Shown: positions 46,243-56,156 of the stretch, piece after piece
How positions within the stretch are numbered: position 1 is the stretch's first letter
How the letters are laid out: each line of letters begins with the position of its first letter
Assembly: GCA_965220315.1 (NCBI GenBank)
Contig: CBDCPP010000001.1
Coordinates: 62,001 to 126,000 of the forward strand
Direction: 5' to 3'
Source: JAPOXK01 sp965220315
GTDB taxonomy: Bacteria > Chloroflexota > Dehalococcoidia > Bin125
Length of the DNA stretch: 64,000 bases
Notes under the pieces: model-generated
The model's database searches: none
Told to the model about the DNA's origin: nothing
Seen by the model: only the letters and a program-made list of their open reading frames with translations
Made by a program: the position numbers and the translations under genes

Positions 46243-49200
46243 AGCTCCGGCGTCTGCACCTCAAGGGCTTTGGCCACTTCAGTGATGTCGAACTTCCGGC
46301 CGACAACGCTGATCTTTCTGGGCGACTGACGGTGATTCACGGGCCCAACGAAGCGGGCAAGTCGACCCTGCTCGAATTCATCCGCACCATGCTTTTTGGC
46401 TTCGCCGTGCGTGAGCGCGACCGCCGCTTCCCGCCATTGGCAGGCGGGCGGCACGGCGGGCGCTTGCAGGTGCTGGACGACGAAAAGCGCGCCTACGTGA
46501 TCGAGCGTTTCGCCGGCCGCGGCAGTGGCACGCTGACTGTCAGCGCTGAGAACGGTCGACGCGTGGAGCCGGCGACGCTCCAGCGCATGCTTGGCCACGC
46601 ATCGGTGCTCCTGTTTAAGAACGTGTTTGCCTTCGATTTGGACCAGTTGCGCGATGTCACAGCGCTGCAGGAGGCTGGCGTAACGGACAGCATCTACAGC
46701 GCGGGAGTGGGCGCGGCCGGATTGACGCAGGCGCTGACCCAGTTCGATGCATCCCGTCGGAAGATCTACCTGCCGAACGGAAGAAAGCAGCCTGTCGCTC
46801 AGGCCTTGAACGCGTTGGCCTCGGTGGAGGAAAAGCTGGCAGCGTCAGCTGAAGCGGCGAGCCAGTACAGCAAGCTGCAGGCGGAGCGCGAAACGACCGA
46901 ACGTGCGCTGGCGGCGGCGGATGCCGCGCGCGCGCGCGCGCAACAAGAGAGCATCCGCGCGGAGCGGCTCCACGAGGCCTGGTCGGACTGGGTGACCCTG
47001 CGGGAGTTGGAGCGTGAACTGGAACAGATTCCCCCGCGCCCTGAGTTTCCCAGCGACGCGACAACTCGCTTGGAGAATGCCGAGGCGAGTCTTGGGGAGG
47101 TCTCAGTACGGCTGGAGAGAGAACGGACGGAGCTGGCGCGTTGTCGCAGCGCCACTGCTGCGATCAAGTTCGACGCGAAGCTACTGGAGGCTGCGGCGGA
47201 GATCGAAACGCTCCGCCGCAAGCGAGACACCTTCGCTGTCTCGCTGGATGACCTGCCGAATTGTCGAGAGGAAATGCAGGGTCTCGAGCAGGAAGTGGCG
47301 CAGGATATACGTACGTTGGGGCGCGCTTGGAACGCTGATCGCGTCGAGCGGTTCGACACGTCGGCACCCGTGCGCAAGGAGCTGGCGGAGGTCGGCGCGG
47401 CCTACAATGCCGCACTGCAATCGCGGCGGGATGGCGAGATCGCTTGTGAGAGCGTAGACCGGCGTCTCCGCGACGAGTTAGTACGTTTGGAGGCGGCGCG
47501 GGAGGCGCTGCACGAACTCCCCGCCCCGATCCTGGATGTCGACACGCTGGGAGCCCGCCGCATCGCGGTGAATCGCCTTCGCGACGAGTTGGTGGGCTTG
47601 GAGGCGGCGCGTACGCTTCGCGATCAGGAGAATGCGCGCCTCGGTGAATTGCAAACACAGCGGCCGGAAGCGCAGCCGGTGCCCTTCTGGCAGCGAACGG
47701 AGTGGATCGGAGCTGGAGCAACGGCAACAGCAGGCGCGCTTGCCCTCGTCGGCGGCGTCTTGGCGGGCGGAACCGGCTTGATTTTCGGTCTCGTCGCGGC
47801 GGGCCTGCTCGCGGCGACGGCGATCTTCCTGGCGCTGCGGGCGCGCAAGGCGCCGGTCCCGCTGGCCTGGAAGCAGTTCGATAAAGCGATCCGCGCGCAG
47901 CAGGAACGAGAGACGGCAGCGACGCAGGCAGTGGAGGCGATCGAAGCGCGCTTGCCGGAGTTGACGGCGGAGGCGCAGTTGGGAACGGGGGCGTCGGAGA
48001 GCGACATCACTGAGGTGAAGGAAGAGCTCGATTCGGCGCAGAAGACGCTCGATACGCACCTTGAGCGTGAGGGCGATCTCCGCGCGGCCGAGCGGCAGGT
48101 GCAATTGGCGCAGCAGGAAGTAGAGCGAGCACGGACGGCCACGGCAGAGGCGGATGCATCCGCTGAGGTGGCTCAACGTGCCTGGACCCTGTGGCTGGAC
48201 TCGCGGGAGCTGATGGAGACGATGCAGCCGGACGAGGTGACTGAGCTGTTCGGTCAGCTGGACACAGTTCGTGCAAAGCTGGGGCAGCTTGCCGATCGTC
48301 GGCGGCGCTTGGCCGCGATCGAGCATGACATTGAGGAGTTCTGCGTCCTGGCCAAGCCGCTGCTTCAGCAGCGCGAAGATGCGCACCAGCAGACGCCGGC
48401 GCAGCTCGAACCCGAAGTCGACGCGCTGATCGCCGCGTTCGACGCCAGTCGCGAAGCTAGAGAAGAGAAAGATCGCTTAGCCGCACAGGGGAAGGTCGCT
48501 CGCCGCCGCCTAGCGGACGTGACCGCCGAACAGAAGCGCACGGAAGAGGCGCTACAGAACCTCCTTACCTCAGCGGGTGTGGACGACCCGGTCGAGTACC
48601 GGCGTCTGGCGGCGCAGCAAGCGCGCCGCGCGGAGTTGGAGCCACAAGCTCGGGAGTGCGTAGCCGGGCTGGTGCGGCGGAGCGGTCCCGACCAAGCCTT
48701 CAGAGAATTCCGGGCCGCGCTGGAAACATCCGACCAAGATACCCTACAGCAGAACATGGAGCGCGCGGCGGATCGTCTCGCCGACCAAGAAGAGCGCCGC
48801 GACCAACGCATCGCCCGTCTGGGCGAACTGCGGCAGCAGCTCGAAACCCTGGAGCGCGATGTAAGCGCGGCCGAGTTGCGCCAGGATCGCGAAGTGTTGC
48901 AGACAGAGCTGGCCGCGCTAGCGCGCGAATGGTCGATGCTCACACTTGCCAAGGTGCTTCTCGAGCAGGCGCGCCGCCGCTATGAGGAGGAGCGTCAGCC
49001 AGGAGTCGTGCGGCGCGCGGAGGAATACTTCGGACGGATTACGGGGGGACGCTACCCGCGACTCAATGCACCATTGGACCAGCAACAGATCGAGATCATC
49101 CAAGACAACGGCGATCGGAAGACTCCAACCGAGCTGAGCCGGGGGACGCAGGAGCAACTCTATCTGTCACTGCGCTTCGGATTGATCGAAGAGTTCGCTC

Positions 49201-49403
49201 ACCACTCGGCGCGGCTCCCGGTAATCGTCGACGACATTCTGGTCAACTTCGATCCAGAGCGGGCCGAGCGGGCTGCGGATGCGCTGCGCCAGCTGGCGCG
49301 CTCCAATCAAGTGTTGGTGTTCACTTGCCATCCTTCGACAGTAGAGCTGTTCCAGCGCGTTGCTCCAGAAGTTGACACCTTGCCGCTGCCCGATCGCGGC
49401 TGA
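46239..49403 (+). CDS. yhaN: YhaN-type Rad50/SMC-like ATPase with internal membrane segment
   Basis: A 1,054-residue AAA ATPase. Walker A is 'IHGPNEAGKSTLLEFIRTML' near residue 35. Long coiled-coil arms follow, interrupted near residues 490-540 by two hydrophobic stretches ('TATAGALALVGGVLAGGTGL', 'FGLVAAGLLAATAIFLALRA'). The ABC signature is 'PTELSRGTQEQLYLSLRFGL' and Walker B 'LPVIVDDILVNFDPERAERA'. Such hydrophobic segments at the arm tip mark YhaN rather than soluble SbcC and suggest membrane tethering. GTG start, four-base overlap with yhaO. Confidence 0.9.
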   Translation: MKLRRLHLKGFGHFSDVELPADNADLSGRLTVIHGPNEAGKSTLLEFIRTMLFGFAVRERDRRFPPLAGGRHGGRLQVLDDEKRAYVIERFAGRGSGTLTVSAENGRRVEPATLQRMLGHASVLLFKNVFAFDLDQLRDVTALQEAGVTDSIYSAGVGAAGLTQALTQFDASRRKIYLPNGRKQPVAQALNALASVEEKLAASAEAASQYSKLQAERETTERALAAADAARARAQQESIRAERLHEAWSDWVTLRELERELEQIPPRPEFPSDATTRLENAEASLGEVSVRLERERTELARCRSATAAIKFDAKLLEAAAEIETLRRKRDTFAVSLDDLPNCREEMQGLEQEVAQDIRTLGRAWNADRVERFDTSAPVRKELAEVGAAYNAALQSRRDGEIACESVDRRLRDELVRLEAAREALHELPAPILDVDTLGARRIAVNRLRDELVGLEAARTLRDQENARLGELQTQRPEAQPVPFWQRTEWIGAGATATAGALALVGGVLAGGTGLIFGLVAAGLLAATAIFLALRARKAPVPLAWKQFDKAIRAQQERETAATQAVEAIEARLPELTAEAQLGTGASESDITEVKEELDSAQKTLDTHLEREGDLRAAERQVQLAQQEVERARTATAEADASAEVAQRAWTLWLDSRELMETMQPDEVTELFGQLDTVRAKLGQLADRRRRLAAIEHDIEEFCVLAKPLLQQREDAHQQTPAQLEPEVDALIAAFDASREAREEKDRLAAQGKVARRRLADVTAEQKRTEEALQNLLTSAGVDDPVEYRRLAAQQARRAELEPQARECVAGLVRRSGPDQAFREFRAALETSDQDTLQQNMERAADRLADQEERRDQRIARLGELRQQLETLERDVSAAELRQDREVLQTELAALAREWSMLTLAKVLLEQARRRYEEERQPGVVRRAEEYFGRITGGRYPRLNAPLDQQQIEIIQDNGDRKTPTELSRGTQEQLYLSLRFGLIEEFAHHSARLPVIVDDILVNFDPERAERAADALRQLARSNQVLVFTCHPSTVELFQRVAPEVDTLPLPDRG

Positions 49404-49507
49404 TTCTCCATCTTCAGGCCGATTGCCGCGCTTTTGGAGGCACTGCTAGGCTTCCGGAACTTACGCGGCGCTTTGTGCGCGCGGTGCGCGAGTGGAAAGG
49501 ATCTATC

Positions 49508-50305
49508 GTGCCAGCTGCTGCTCACGTGTCATTCCCCGCTGAAGGCGTAGGAATGGTGTTGATGGATGATCCACCGAAGAACTTCGGCTCGTATGAGCTG
49601 CTAGCGCAGGTCGAAGAGGGAATCGAAGAGGTCAAGGCCGCTGGCGCGCGCGTGCTATTGCTCGCCTCGGACGTGCCCGGTTACTTCATGGCGCACGCAT
49701 GGCTGCCGGATGTGTTGAACGCCTATGAGGGCAGCAAACCGAGCGGCGATCCGCGTCTCTGGCGTCGGCTGACGAACGAGTTGGAGCGCGGACCGCTCAT
49801 CTCGATCGCGGTGAATCATGCACAAGCCTGGGGCGGCGGCGCTGAATTGAGCTGGGCCTGCAATCTGCGCGTGGCGGGTCGGAGCGCGACCTACTGTCAG
49901 GTTGAGAGCATTCTCGGGGTGATCCCGGGAGGTGGCGGCACGGTCCGCCTCTCCCGGCTAGTAGGGCAGTCCAAGGCGATGGAGATCTTGCTGGCCGGTG
50001 AGCCGATGACCGCTGAGGAGTTGCACACCCTCGGCTTGGTGAACAAAATCTTCGACGACGACGATCTGCGCGCGAGTGCGATCGCCTGGGGGGCACTGAT
50101 CGCGACTCGGCCTCACTGGTCTCTGCAGGCTTGCAAGCGTGGCCTGTTGCAGGCTTGGGATATGCACTTCGAGGACGCCTGCCGAATCGAGAACTATATC
50201 TTCAACTCAATGATGCGGCCGCGCACCATCGAGATCATGCAAGAGATTCAAGATCGTTACGATGCGGGCGCCGATTCCTGGGAGGCGTACGAACTTCAGC
50301 GTTAG
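49508..50305 (+). CDS. Enoyl-CoA hydratase/isomerase-family protein
   Basis: A 265-residue crotonase-fold protein. 'VGMVLMDDPPKNFGSYELLA' is the N-terminal strand. 'GYFMAHAWLPDVLNAYEGSK' replaces the usual FCAG/FSAG oxyanion segment. 'ISIAVNHAQAWGGGAELSWA' is the second oxyanion region, and 'GVIPGGGGTVRLSRLVGQSK' is conserved. The catalytic Glu pair is not obvious in the usual form, though a Glu precedes 'SILGVIPGGGG'. The reaction is unassigned. GTG 49508 is preferred because AAAGGA lies just before it. Confidence 0.82.
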   Translation: MPAAAHVSFPAEGVGMVLMDDPPKNFGSYELLAQVEEGIEEVKAAGARVLLLASDVPGYFMAHAWLPDVLNAYEGSKPSGDPRLWRRLTNELERGPLISIAVNHAQAWGGGAELSWACNLRVAGRSATYCQVESILGVIPGGGGTVRLSRLVGQSKAMEILLAGEPMTAEELHTLGLVNKIFDDDDLRASAIAWGALIATRPHWSLQACKRGLLQAWDMHFEDACRIENYIFNSMMRPRTIEIMQEIQDRYDAGADSWEAYELQR

Positions 50306-50317
50306 ATCGCGAGATGC

Positions 50318-52282
50318 ATGACCGAGGAGCTATTTAACTACGCCACAGTCACACCGGAGACGATCCGTGATGGCTGCGACGATGCCGTGCGGCGAGCGGA
50401 GACGCTAGTCGCGGAGATCGCGGCCCTGCCCGACGGCCGGCGGAGTTTCGTCAACACACTCCTTCCAATGGAGGAGATCGCGGACGTGCTACGCCAGGCT
50501 GGCGGTCGCTACGCTTTCTTAGCGCATGTGGCAAGCGACGCGGCCGTGCGTGAAACGGCACGCAAACAGGAAGAGCGCCTGGACCAATACAGCAGTGCGC
50601 TCGGGTTTCGTGAGGAACTCTACCGATCTGCGCTGGCGTTCTCGCAGACGGCGCAGGCCCAGGCGCTGGCAAGCGTGGAGGGGCGGCTACTGGAGTACAC
50701 GCTGCGCGACTTTCGCCGCAATGGACTGGGGCTTCCGGCGGCGGCGCGCAAGCGCGTCCAGGAGAGAAAAGAGCGGCTGGTCACGCTCGGGATCAACTTC
50801 CGCCGCAATATTGACGAATACGACGATGGCCTCTGGCTTACCAGGGATCAGCTTGCCGGATTGCCCGATACGTTCCTCGAAGGGCTGCGCAGCAAGGAGC
50901 AGTTAGGCGGGACGCGCTACCGCGTATCGCTTGACTATCCGGAGCTGCACCCGGTTTTGGATTCTGCGGATGATGGTGCTGTGCGTGAAGAGCTCTTCCG
51001 CAAGAACCACAACAAGGCAGCGGACACGAACCTGCCGATCCTCGCCGAGGCGATCGACCTGCGGCACGAAATCGCCACAGCGCTTGGTTACCCTTCCTGG
51101 GCCGACTACGTGATCGAGCTGCGTGTTGCTAAGAAGGCACCAACGGTCCGCGCATTCCTCGTGGATTTGGAGCAGCGCGTACGCGTGAAAGCGGAACAGG
51201 ACATGCAGATGTTGCGCGCCGCGCGCGGCGGCGGTGAACCGATCGAGTTGTGGGATTGGCGCTACTACACGCAACAGATCCTGCGCGAGCAGTACCACGT
51301 CGATCCGTTTGCGATCGCGGAATATTTTCCCTTGGATGCCACGCTCAGCGGGCTCTTCCAGATCTGCGAGGAGTTGCTCGGCGTGCGCTTTGTCGCGCAA
51401 ACCGACGCGAACGCGTGGGATACGGACGTTCAGCTATTCGAGTGTGTCGATGCACGTGACGGACGTGGCCTTGCGCATTTTTATCTGGACCTCTTCCCGC
51501 GCCCCGATAAGTACGGCCACGCGGCTGCGTTCAGTCTGCGGGGCGGCCGCACATTGCCGGATGGCTCATATCAGCGCCCGATCAGCGCCATCGTCGCGAA
51601 CTTCACGAAGCCCACCGCTTCAGCACCGTCGCTGCTACGGCACTCCGAGGTCGTGACACTGTTCCACGAGTTCGGGCATATCCTGCATCAGACCCTCACA
51701 CAAGTTCCCTATCCGTCCTTCGCTGGGACACAGGTCGAGCGGGACTTCGTGGAAGCGCCCTCGCAAATGCTGGAGCATTGGTGCTGGTCGCCGGAGATCT
51801 TGCGATCGTTCTCACGGCACCATCGCAGCGGGGATCCGCTACCTGCTCGGCTCGTTGAGCGGATGGTCGAGGCGCGCAACCTGAGTAGCGGCATCGCCAG
51901 CCTGCGCCAGATTTATTTCTCGCGGCTCGATCTCGCTTATCACGAGGCGGGAGCGCGAAAGGACACGGATCGGATCGCCGAGGAGCTGCACCCAATCACT
52001 GGCTTCACCTTTCCGAGAGAGACCCACGTCCAAGCAGGCTTCGGACATCTCTTCGGCTACGACGCTGGCTACTACAGCTATCTCTGGTCACGAGTCTACG
52101 GTGACGACATGTTCACGCGTTTCGAGGAGACGAGTCTGGGTGATCCCAGCGTGGGGCACGACTACCGCCGTCTCATCCTGGAGCGTGGTGGGTCGCTGGA
52201 CGGCGACGTGCTGGTCCGTGACTTCCTAGGTCGTGAACCTAACTCTGAGGCATTCCTGCGACACCTAGGACTAGACGACTAA
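50318..52282 (+). CDS. M3 family oligoendopeptidase (thimet/neurolysin-like)
   Basis: A 654-residue metallopeptidase with zinc site 'VVTLFHEFGHILHQTLTQVP' (HEFGH), the third-ligand region 'FVEAPSQMLEHWCWSPEI' and the substrate-side 'FGYDAGYYSYLWSRVYGDD'. It cleaves short peptides in the cytoplasm. No signal peptide. It starts 13 bases after the crotonase-like gene stop, on the same strand, so they may be cotranscribed. Confidence 0.93.
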   Translation: MTEELFNYATVTPETIRDGCDDAVRRAETLVAEIAALPDGRRSFVNTLLPMEEIADVLRQAGGRYAFLAHVASDAAVRETARKQEERLDQYSSALGFREELYRSALAFSQTAQAQALASVEGRLLEYTLRDFRRNGLGLPAAARKRVQERKERLVTLGINFRRNIDEYDDGLWLTRDQLAGLPDTFLEGLRSKEQLGGTRYRVSLDYPELHPVLDSADDGAVREELFRKNHNKAADTNLPILAEAIDLRHEIATALGYPSWADYVIELRVAKKAPTVRAFLVDLEQRVRVKAEQDMQMLRAARGGGEPIELWDWRYYTQQILREQYHVDPFAIAEYFPLDATLSGLFQICEELLGVRFVAQTDANAWDTDVQLFECVDARDGRGLAHFYLDLFPRPDKYGHAAAFSLRGGRTLPDGSYQRPISAIVANFTKPTASAPSLLRHSEVVTLFHEFGHILHQTLTQVPYPSFAGTQVERDFVEAPSQMLEHWCWSPEILRSFSRHHRSGDPLPARLVERMVEARNLSSGIASLRQIYFSRLDLAYHEAGARKDTDRIAEELHPITGFTFPRETHVQAGFGHLFGYDAGYYSYLWSRVYGDDMFTRFEETSLGDPSVGHDYRRLILERGGSLDGDVLVRDFLGREPNSEAFLRHLGLDD

Positions 52283-52364
52283 CCGTAGGCCGCTAGACTC
52301 CCTCTCGCGTTGAGGGTTCCTGGCCCGCCGCGCAAGCGAGTCATTCCAGCGTTCGGAGGCGGCT

Positions 52365-53576
52365 GTGCTGCAAGCGAGGTCCGTGGAAGAAGCAACGGAG
52401 CATTTCGGACAGCTAGTCAATGCACAATTGGCGCGGATAGAACGCATCAAAAAGGAAGCCGACTGGATCGACTACCAAGCACTGGACCAGATCGTCATTG
52501 GGGTCCTGGGAGGCGACGGGATCGGCCCGGCGATCTCTCACGAGGCCCAGCGCATCTTGGAAGATCTTCTCTCAGACCAAGTTTCCTCCGGCAAGGTTGT
52601 ATTCCGCACGATCGATGGCCTCACGATCGAGCGCCGCGCTGAAGAGATGGCTGCGATTCCCGCAGCCGTCCTGGAGGAGATTCGAGAGTGCCACGTCACA
52701 CTCAAAGGCCCCACGACCACGCCGGAGCAGGGCGATGCCTGGCCCAACATTGAGAGCGCGAACGTCGCGATGCGCAAGGAGCTCGACCTCTTCGCCAACG
52801 TGCGGCCTGTCCGCGTGCCGGCTGAGGGAATCGACTGGACCTTCTTCCGTGAGAACACGGAAGACCTCTACGCGGTTGGCAGCCAGGGAGTGACGCTCGG
52901 CGACCTCGCAGTCGACTTTAAGATGATCACCAAGCCCGGTAGCGACCGGCTAATCCGCGCGGCCTTCGCCTTTGCCAAGAAGAATGGCAAGGACCGCTTG
53001 ACGATCGTCACGAAGGCAAACGTCGTCAAGACGACCGACGGCACTTTCTTGGATGCCGCACGCGAGGTGGCGAAAGACTACCCCGGGATCAAGTGGGAAG
53101 GCTGGTATATCGACATCATGACCGCCAAGCTCATCGATCCGAAGCGCCGCCGCGATTTCCAAGTGTTGGCTTTGCCCAACCTCTACGGCGACATCCTCAC
53201 CGATGAAGCTGCTGAATTTCAGGGTGGTGTAGGGACGGCCGGCAGTGCCAATATCGGCAAGCGCTACGCGATGTTCGAGGCTATTCACGGCTCCGCCCCG
53301 CGCATGGTGCGGGAGGGACGGGCCCAGTACGCGGATCCATCCTCCATGGTGCGAGCTGGGGCGATGATGCTGTCACACATCGGCTATCAAGAGCTCGGCG
53401 AACGGTTGGGCAAGGCGTTGGATCTCTGCGGGCAATACGAAGCGAAGCTCACGATGACCGGTCGCGATACGGGCGCCACTTCGCGGCTGTTCGGGGACTA
53501 CATTCTGGAGACCGTTCGTGCGCCTGACCTGGAGCCGCGCTGGGACGCGGCGGTGCGAGCCGCTGTCCAGGGATAG
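52365..53576 (+). CDS. icd: Isocitrate/isopropylmalate dehydrogenase-family protein, probably NAD-type isocitrate dehydrogenase
   Basis: A 403-residue decarboxylating dehydrogenase: 'IGVLGGDGIGPAISHEAQRI', 'CHVTLKGPTTTPEQGD', 'LDLFANVRPVRVPAEGIDWT', 'FFRENTEDLYAVGSQGV' and 'NLYGDILTDEAAEFQGGVGT'. The RENTEDLY form and N-terminal extension of about 45 residues separate it from the leuB product and favour isocitrate as substrate; a homoisocitrate or related beta-decarboxylating role is not excluded. GTG 52365 follows GAGGCGG; GTG about 15 bases later is an alternative. It would feed 2-oxoglutarate to KorAB. Confidence 0.87.
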   Translation: MLQARSVEEATEHFGQLVNAQLARIERIKKEADWIDYQALDQIVIGVLGGDGIGPAISHEAQRILEDLLSDQVSSGKVVFRTIDGLTIERRAEEMAAIPAAVLEEIRECHVTLKGPTTTPEQGDAWPNIESANVAMRKELDLFANVRPVRVPAEGIDWTFFRENTEDLYAVGSQGVTLGDLAVDFKMITKPGSDRLIRAAFAFAKKNGKDRLTIVTKANVVKTTDGTFLDAAREVAKDYPGIKWEGWYIDIMTAKLIDPKRRRDFQVLALPNLYGDILTDEAAEFQGGVGTAGSANIGKRYAMFEAIHGSAPRMVREGRAQYADPSSMVRAGAMMLSHIGYQELGERLGKALDLCGQYEAKLTMTGRDTGATSRLFGDYILETVRAPDLEPRWDAAVRAAVQG

Positions 53577-53608
53577 TGGCGGCGCTCCTCGGACGGAGCC
53601 GATCTGTT

Positions 53609-53695
53609 CCCGGCGGGCCACTCCAGTTCTGTTAGCCGGGTTGCCTCTGCAACCATTCGCCGCTAGGCGGTCTTCCTACCGGACTGCATACTGGT
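53609..53695 (+). promoter_or_regulatory. Structured metE leader of unknown class
   Basis: Four adjacent stems lie in the 162-base gap before metE: CCCGGC/GCCGGG (53609-53614 with 53635-53640), GGTTGC/GCAACC (53639-53644 with 53649-53654, loop CTCT), CCGC/GCGG (53660-53663 with 53667-53670) and ACCGG/CTGGT (53678-53682 with 53691-53695, one G-T). The first two compete for two bases. No S-box, SAM-II or full cobalamin riboswitch consensus was recognised. Confidence 0.4.
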
Positions 53696-53738
53696 TTCGT
53701 TCTGCACAACGGTTCAACTCGACTAGCGATCGGCAAGT

Positions 53739-56102
53739 ATGCACATGGTCATCGCCAGTAATCTTGGCTACCCGCGTATCGGACCCGGGCGTGAGCTAAA
53801 GAAAGCGCTGGAGAGCTTCTGGGGCGGTCGGAGCGACGCGGCGGCACTGGACACTGCGAGCGCTGCGCTGCGTCGCGCCAGCTGGGAACTGCAGCATGCC
53901 GCTGGGATCAACCAGATCCCATCCAATGACTTTTCCTTGTATGACCACGTGCTGGATACGGCGGCAATGCTCGGCGCAGTCCCCTCGCGGTTCGGATGGA
54001 ACGGCGAGATGGTCGATCACGACACCTATTTCGCTATGGCGCGCGGCGGGCCCGATACGCCGGCTATGGAGATGACGAAGTGGTTCGATACGAACTACCA
54101 CTACATCGTGCCGGAATTCGAGCCTGGGATGGTGTTCCGGCTCGCCTCCAGCAAGGCGATCGATGAGTATCGCGAGGCGAAGGCGCTGGGGATCGAGACG
54201 CGGCCCAAACTCCTGGGTCCCATGTCGTTTCTGCTTCTGGGGAAGTCGCGGCATGCCGGGATCGAACCGCTCGACCTGCTTGATCAAGCGCTTCCCGTCT
54301 ACGAGCAAGTACTGCGCCAGCTCGCCGACGCCGGTGCCGTGTGGGTTCAGGTTGACGAACCGATGCTGGTGTTGGACCTCGGCGCGCAGGCACGTGCTGC
54401 ATACGGCCAGGCTTACGCACGCCTCAGCGCCGCCTGCCCGTCACTCAAACTGCTCCTCGCAACATACTTCGGTGACCCCGGCGATAACCTCGAAACCGCG
54501 CTGAAGCTGCCGGTGACGGGACTGCATCTGGACCTCACGCGCGCTTCCCGTTTAGTGCAACGGATGTTGTCCACGGTTCCCGATGATCTAACGCTGTCCT
54601 TGGGGCTCGTCGATGGCCGCAACGTGTGGCGTACGGATATCGACGCGGCCCTGAGGACGGCGCGGACAGTGGTGGACGCTGTCGGCCCCCAGCGGGTGAT
54701 GATCGGACCGTCGTGTTCGCTATTGCACGCGCCTGTCGACCTCGAGCTTGAAACGGAGCTGGACGAGGAGCTGCACTCGTGGCTGGCTTTCGCGCGGCAA
54801 AAAGTCGATGAGATCGTGCTACTCGCGCGTGCCCTGGTCGATGAAGCAGCGGTGGCGGCAGAGCTGGAGGCGAGCCGCGCTGCAGTAGCTGGCCGTCGCG
54901 CCTCAAGCCGGGTCCACGATCCTTCGGTTGCGGCGCGGATACGATCAGTGGATCAGGCCATGAAGCGCCGGACGACTGCCTTTGCGCAGCGCCAAGCCGC
55001 CCAGCAGGCGCAATTACAGCTGCCCGTGCTCCCCACGACCACGATCGGCTCCTTCCCGCAGACCGACGCGGTGCGCAAGACCCGCGCGGCGTTCAAAGCC
55101 GGACGTCTGAGCGCTGCGGAGTACGACAGCTTCCTGGAATCTGAAATCGAGCGAGCCGTGCGCTTCCAGGAAGAAGTGGGATTGGATGTCCTTGTGCACG
55201 GAGAGCCCGAGCGTACCGACATGGTCGAGTACTTTGGCGAACGCTTGGCTGGCGTGGCGGTCACGAAACATGGATGGGTCCAAAGCTACGGATCGCGCTG
55301 TGCGCGGCCGCCGATCATCTATGGAGACGTTTCACGACCGAAGCCGATGACGGTGCGGTGGGCGCAGTACGCGCAGTCGCTGACTGATCGGCCCATGAAA
55401 GGCATGCTGACAGGACCGATCACCATTCTGCAGTGGTCATTTGTTCGGGATGATCAGCCACGTCGGGACACGGCCGGACAGATCGCCCTCGCGATTCGCG
55501 ACGAGGTGCGGGATCTGGAAGCTACCGGCATCCGGGTTATCCAGATCGACGAGCCCGCCCTGCGTGAGGGGCTGCCACTGCGACGCACGGAATGGGAAGC
55601 CTACCTCGAATGGGCGGTTGAAAGCTTCCGGCTGGCGTCGGCCGGCGTGGGTGATGAAACGCAGATCCATACGCACATGTGTTATGCGGAGTTCAACGAC
55701 ATCCTGGAGGCGATTGCGCGGATGGACGCCGACGTGATCTCGATCGAAGCGTCGCGGTCGCAGATGGAACTTTTGGAAGGCTTCGCGCGCTTCCGCTACC
55801 CCAACCAGATCGGACCCGGTGTTTACGATATCCACTCACCACGCGTGCCGAGCCGGGAAAGCATGGAGACGCTGATCGATTACGCCTTGGATGTCATCGC
55901 AGCCAATCAACTCTGGATTAATCCAGACTGTGGGCTCAAAACTCGCCATTGGGACGAAGTGCGTCCTAGCCTGACACACATGGTGGCGGCGGCCGAGCGG
56001 CAGCGCAGTCTGGTTACCGCGTCCTCGATGAGCGGCGCGCTCGCACGTCCTGATGACGCTGTCCGCGAGCGCTTCCACGCTGAAGGACGAGTGCGAGAGT
56101 AG
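53739..56102 (+). CDS. metE: Cobalamin-independent methionine synthase
   Basis: Transfers methyl from methyl-tetrahydrofolate polyglutamate to homocysteine. The 787 residues form two barrels: the N-terminal one begins 'NLGYPRIGPGRELKKALESF', and the catalytic one begins near residue 430 ('PTTTIGSFPQTDAVRKTRA'). Zinc ligands are visible in 'QIHTHMCYAEFND' (His, Cys), a Glu in 'VISIEASRSQME', and Cys in 'LWINPDCGLKTRHWDEV'. The start is ATG 53739 or ATG 53745; neither has a good ribosome site. A structured leader precedes it, hinting at methionine-pathway control. Confidence 0.95.
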   Translation: MHMVIASNLGYPRIGPGRELKKALESFWGGRSDAAALDTASAALRRASWELQHAAGINQIPSNDFSLYDHVLDTAAMLGAVPSRFGWNGEMVDHDTYFAMARGGPDTPAMEMTKWFDTNYHYIVPEFEPGMVFRLASSKAIDEYREAKALGIETRPKLLGPMSFLLLGKSRHAGIEPLDLLDQALPVYEQVLRQLADAGAVWVQVDEPMLVLDLGAQARAAYGQAYARLSAACPSLKLLLATYFGDPGDNLETALKLPVTGLHLDLTRASRLVQRMLSTVPDDLTLSLGLVDGRNVWRTDIDAALRTARTVVDAVGPQRVMIGPSCSLLHAPVDLELETELDEELHSWLAFARQKVDEIVLLARALVDEAAVAAELEASRAAVAGRRASSRVHDPSVAARIRSVDQAMKRRTTAFAQRQAAQQAQLQLPVLPTTTIGSFPQTDAVRKTRAAFKAGRLSAAEYDSFLESEIERAVRFQEEVGLDVLVHGEPERTDMVEYFGERLAGVAVTKHGWVQSYGSRCARPPIIYGDVSRPKPMTVRWAQYAQSLTDRPMKGMLTGPITILQWSFVRDDQPRRDTAGQIALAIRDEVRDLEATGIRVIQIDEPALREGLPLRRTEWEAYLEWAVESFRLASAGVGDETQIHTHMCYAEFNDILEAIARMDADVISIEASRSQMELLEGFARFRYPNQIGPGVYDIHSPRVPSRESMETLIDYALDVIAANQLWINPDCGLKTRHWDEVRPSLTHMVAAAERQRSLVTASSMSGALARPDDAVRERFHAEGRVRE

Positions 56103-56156
56103 TGAGCGCGCGGCTGGGCCGCCATTGATGAGCGTCTTCATCTGTAGGGAACGCAC

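Noticed and set aside
46239..49403. Calling the Rad50-like gene sbcC
   Set aside because: No CxxC zinc hook was seen, and the central hydrophobic pair fits YhaN better.
53577..53738. Cobalamin riboswitch upstream of metE
   Set aside because: Only a short CCGGG...GCAAC resemblance; the B12-box and 5' parts are missing and the gap is short for the class.
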